Part shown: positions 61,541 through 64,000 of the stretch, one piece after another
How positions within the stretch are numbered: position 1 is the stretch's first letter
Layout: every line of letters starts with the position of its first letter
Origin: Edolisoma coerulescens
Taxonomy: Eukaryota > Chordata > Aves > Passeriformes > Campephagidae
Direction: 5' to 3'
Assembly: GCA_013397115.1 (NCBI GenBank)
Contig: VWZW01006868.1
Location: forward strand, 658,503-722,502
DNA length: 64,000 bases
Notes under the pieces: generated by a model
What the model was told of the DNA's origin: nothing
Databases searched by the model: none
Seen by the model: only the letters and a program-made list of their open reading frames with translations
Made by a program: the position numbers and the translations under genes

Positions 61541-62922
61541 TATACTATATGTACTTATAATAAATTTATGTAGCCATGAAAATGATAATAAAATAATAAC
61601 CCAAATTATTTTGCATTTATTAAAAAAATTTATTGCTAAGGATATGTATTTTAAAAAGGTTGAGTGCAGGTGATTTTGGTATATTCTACCCAAGGCTCTG
61701 AAAGTGCTTTTTGGACATCACTACTTCCTCACAAAACTGCAGACAGATAGACAGAGATAGTAAATTATTTTCCTCAGTTTGTCACAGAGCAAACACTTTA
61801 AAAAGATACATTCTATTAGATGACAGAACCATTGCACTACTTTCTGATGAAAGATTTCTTCATCAGAACAGAAGCTTTTTCCCCCTTCACCTGGGATGAT
61901 GTCATTTTGGCCACTTCTGGTACTCTAGGGTTGCATGTAGAAATAGGATAAAGAGAGCTTCATGATTCTGTTTGATTTCATCTCCTTCCTCATGTCTCTT
62001 TTAAAGACATTTTACTGTCTATGAATAAAAATACACAAATTGTTGGGGTTTTTTTTAAAGCAGAAATAGGAACGCCCCCCCTCCCCCATCACACAAGACT
62101 TTTCAGAATGAAACAACGGTGCCAAGATATGAGCTTTCCTTGTTTCTGTCTTTTCAACAATGTTATAAACAGCTTTCCTCTTTAATTGATGAAACCTGAA
62201 AACAGAACTATAATTTTATATTTCCTAGCTTTTAGCTGTAAGTGCAGGGGAAAGAAATCATAATCTCTGGGCTCTGACAAATTATGATAATTGACATTAT
62301 TATAATGTCGAAGAATTTCAGCCATGTAGCAGACCATTATCATTGCAGACTACAACACACACAGTTGATCTTTATCTTGATGTTCTCAAATGTATAATAT
62401 ACACCTAAGATGAGAGGCAACAGATTGTTATGGGCAGATGGAAAAATGCAAGGGAAAATGAGACGATGGCATTAAAAACAGCAGTATTCTCATAGAATTT
62501 AACTATTTTCTAAATTTCATCACAGCACCACAGCAAAGGAGAGTATTAGGGTGGATTTTGAAGGAGAATGTTAACATATCTTTGTGGAACTTCTTTCTAG
62601 CAGCAAGGACACCACAAAAGAAAGCTGAAAATTCTTTCTTGGTAACTTGCACCATGGAAGTGAAGCATTCATCTGACAGAAGAAGAAAAGATCTGAAATA
62701 GGTCAAATGTGGATTAGCCTACTAGTCTAGATAGGCCAGCTATCCATAGATGAGCATGGAGAGTAAGACCTGCAAAAGAAATCAAAGGAAACAAGTAATA
62801 ATATGGATTTAAAGGGCAGCACAAAAGGATCAGATTCCAAATGAGAAAACAGAGAATCTTGTGCCCAATGGATCCCATCCTACTTCAGAGTCTAAAAATG
62901 ACAACTCCATCTCAGATCAGTC

Positions 62923-63530
62923 TCACCATATCCCATATTTTAAATATTTTACATTCCAGGCAGATGCAGACTTGCTCTGCTCATAGCCTTCTCCAGTCAG
63001 ATGAAATTCTACTCTGAATTGAAAGGCAAGATATTTGAGCTTCTCACTCATGCTGCCAGGTGTGGCTGCATTTCTGGCTGAGCTGACATCCGACAATATC
63101 CAATAACCAATGCTGGCATCCATATAGAGGGTGGAGGAGGTGGTATTGTGTTTCTTCTGAAAAGACATTCTAGACACGCCATAAAAGTCCTGACTGTCTA
63201 ACGTCCAGGTTACATTGTGCTTGGTACTTGATTTTGCTTGCAAAATAGTTGGCTAGTACTATCAGCACTCCATCAAAAGCATGAGTATTATTTCCCCCCC
63301 TCCAATGACAGGTAATAGCAATGCAACTGTCACCACTTGTCAGAGGGGAAGGGTTTGACTTGACTTGGAGATAGAAAGATGGATTACTGCAGGTGAATCA
63401 TTTCTACTTCGTGATAGGTAGCAAGGTGCTTCCTTGACTCCCTATGGAGTTAGTAGTTTGGTATAAATATAGGAGGAAGTATCTGCCAAAAGGTACTTAG
63501 GAGTTTCCACAGGTGTGTGTCTTACTTGAC
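62923..63530 (-). pseudogene. Unassigned decayed coding-like segment, minus strand
   Basis: I do not recognise this sequence. On the minus strand the frame from 63243 to 62923 is open for 106 residues and looks like real protein: mixed residue use, two N-glycosylation-type sites (NVT, NTT), and about 47 percent G or C at third codon positions by hand count, in AT-rich surroundings. Nucleotide order shows the same frame continuing upstream to about 63530, but interrupted by several stops, and preceded by a strong acceptor-like TTCTTTTTCAG. The frame ends at a TGG-TGA whose GGTGAGA could alternatively be a splice donor. It may be a decayed gene, a processed or viral remnant, or exons of an unknown gene. 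Chance cannot be excluded. Confidence 0.3.
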
Positions 63531-63713
63531 AACCTGAAAAAGAATTCAGCTTTTTTCCTCACAGCACTAATAAATACACTTTTTAACTGTTTCTTTCATA
63601 CTTTTTCACCGATTTTGTCAAGCTACTTAGTTTGACAGAATGGAAAATGTTATTTGGAGTTCTTTGAGGTCACTGTAAGGGGAATGGAAAATCATTTGGG
63701 CAACCTGCGAATA

Positions 63714-63920
63714 TTACCAAGTGAAAGACCACCCTTGTGTTGGAAGCAAAGCAGAAGTTGCCTTGAGTCCTAAGCATCGTGCTACAAGAGCAGGTGCTGC
63801 CATGAAGCCACTTACATGTGAACACCAGGTTAGATGAAGCTGTAGAGGCTTATGGAGAGAGGAAGAGTAAGTGCAGAGTTGTAAAAGAAGCAACCACATT
63901 AACCCATAAAGATGATCCAT
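63714..63920 (-). CDS. Hypothetical short frame with signal-peptide-like start
   Basis: The frame starts with ATG at 63920 (minus strand) and encodes MDHLYGLMWLLLLQLCTYSS followed by a polar stretch, an arrangement like a cleavable signal peptide. After 35 codons an exact GTAAGT donor consensus occurs in phase 0 (GT at 63815-63814), so the first coding exon could be 63920-63816. The protein-like frame at 63243-62923 lies downstream on the same strand. No family was recognised. No promoter or upstream exon could be seen because the window ends 80 bases upstream. The full 68-residue frame is less plausible than the spliced reading. Confidence 0.25.
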   Translation of the reverse strand: MDHLYGLMWLLLLQLCTYSSSLHKPLQLHLTWCSHVSGFMAAPALVARCLGLKATSALLPTQGWSFTW

Positions 63921-64000
63921 AAGTAATTAGAGGGTTTAGAATGTTTACACAGTTATGTTCTTTAACAAAATCCAAGCAAACTCTATGGAGCAACATGACT

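Larger units (their letters stand above)
60813..62922. other. Unique AT-rich DNA, no gene recognised
   Basis: No gene identified. It contains a poly-T run (61242-61256) and a long ATTC microsatellite (61484-61540). The short minus open frame at 62503-62706 has no recognisable features. Confidence 0.5.

Noticed and set aside
1..64000. tRNA, rRNA, snRNA, CRISPR arrays and prokaryotic features
   Set aside because: No tRNA arm signature, ribosomal segment, regularly spaced repeats or Shine-Dalgarno-organised genes were seen. The window is avian nuclear DNA.

Overview
This window looks like a stretch of avian nuclear DNA from a gene-poor, AT-rich region. The evidence is the repeats: several CR1 LINE fragments, most of them 3' ends closing with the bird/reptile-type ATTCTATGAT tail, and bird-type endogenous retrovirus (ERV) LTRs. 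No bacterial-style gene organisation, rRNA, tRNA, CRISPR array or confidently identifiable host protein-coding gene is visible. The species cannot be named from the sequence alone. Family names rest on recognition by eye, not on a database search, and repeat edges are mostly good to about 10-20 bases.

Layout. Bases 1-579 are a plus-strand LTR cut by the window edge. Two minus-strand LTR pieces lie at about 1774-2150 and 2249-2465; the second is followed on its own strand by a tRNA-Leu-like primer binding site, which points to an ERVL-type provirus remnant. From 2.5 to 17.8 kb there is unique AT-rich DNA with one CR1 3' end (8780-8993). At 17.8-18.9 kb a CR1 piece directly abuts a broken retroviral env remnant. 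Between 18.9 and 22.2 kb is unique sequence with a palindrome-rich block that is a candidate regulatory element. A second, nearly complete copy of the first LTR family sits at 22183-22758. From 22.8 to 48.9 kb there is mostly unique DNA with CR1 fragments at about 33.2, 34.8 and 42.4-42.9 kb and a few candidate regulatory blocks.

At 49-51.4 kb there is a pile-up of three LTR segments in both orientations followed by a minus-strand CR1. A CR1 3' end lies at 54.44-54.59 kb, a solo LTR of a different family at 60254-60812, and a long ATTC microsatellite at 61.5 kb. At the right end, minus strand 63920-62923, there are protein-like reading frames, one starting with a signal-peptide-like segment that runs to a GTAAGT donor. 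They are interrupted by stops and are the best candidate for an unrecognised (probably decayed) gene.

How the parts relate. There is no operon or pathway here. Most recognisable content is retroelement debris, and everything else is intergenic or possibly intronic DNA of an undetected large gene. The most interesting signals are the env remnant, the unassigned minus-strand coding-like segment at the right end, the ERVL primer binding site, and a few motif-dense unique blocks that may be conserved enhancers.
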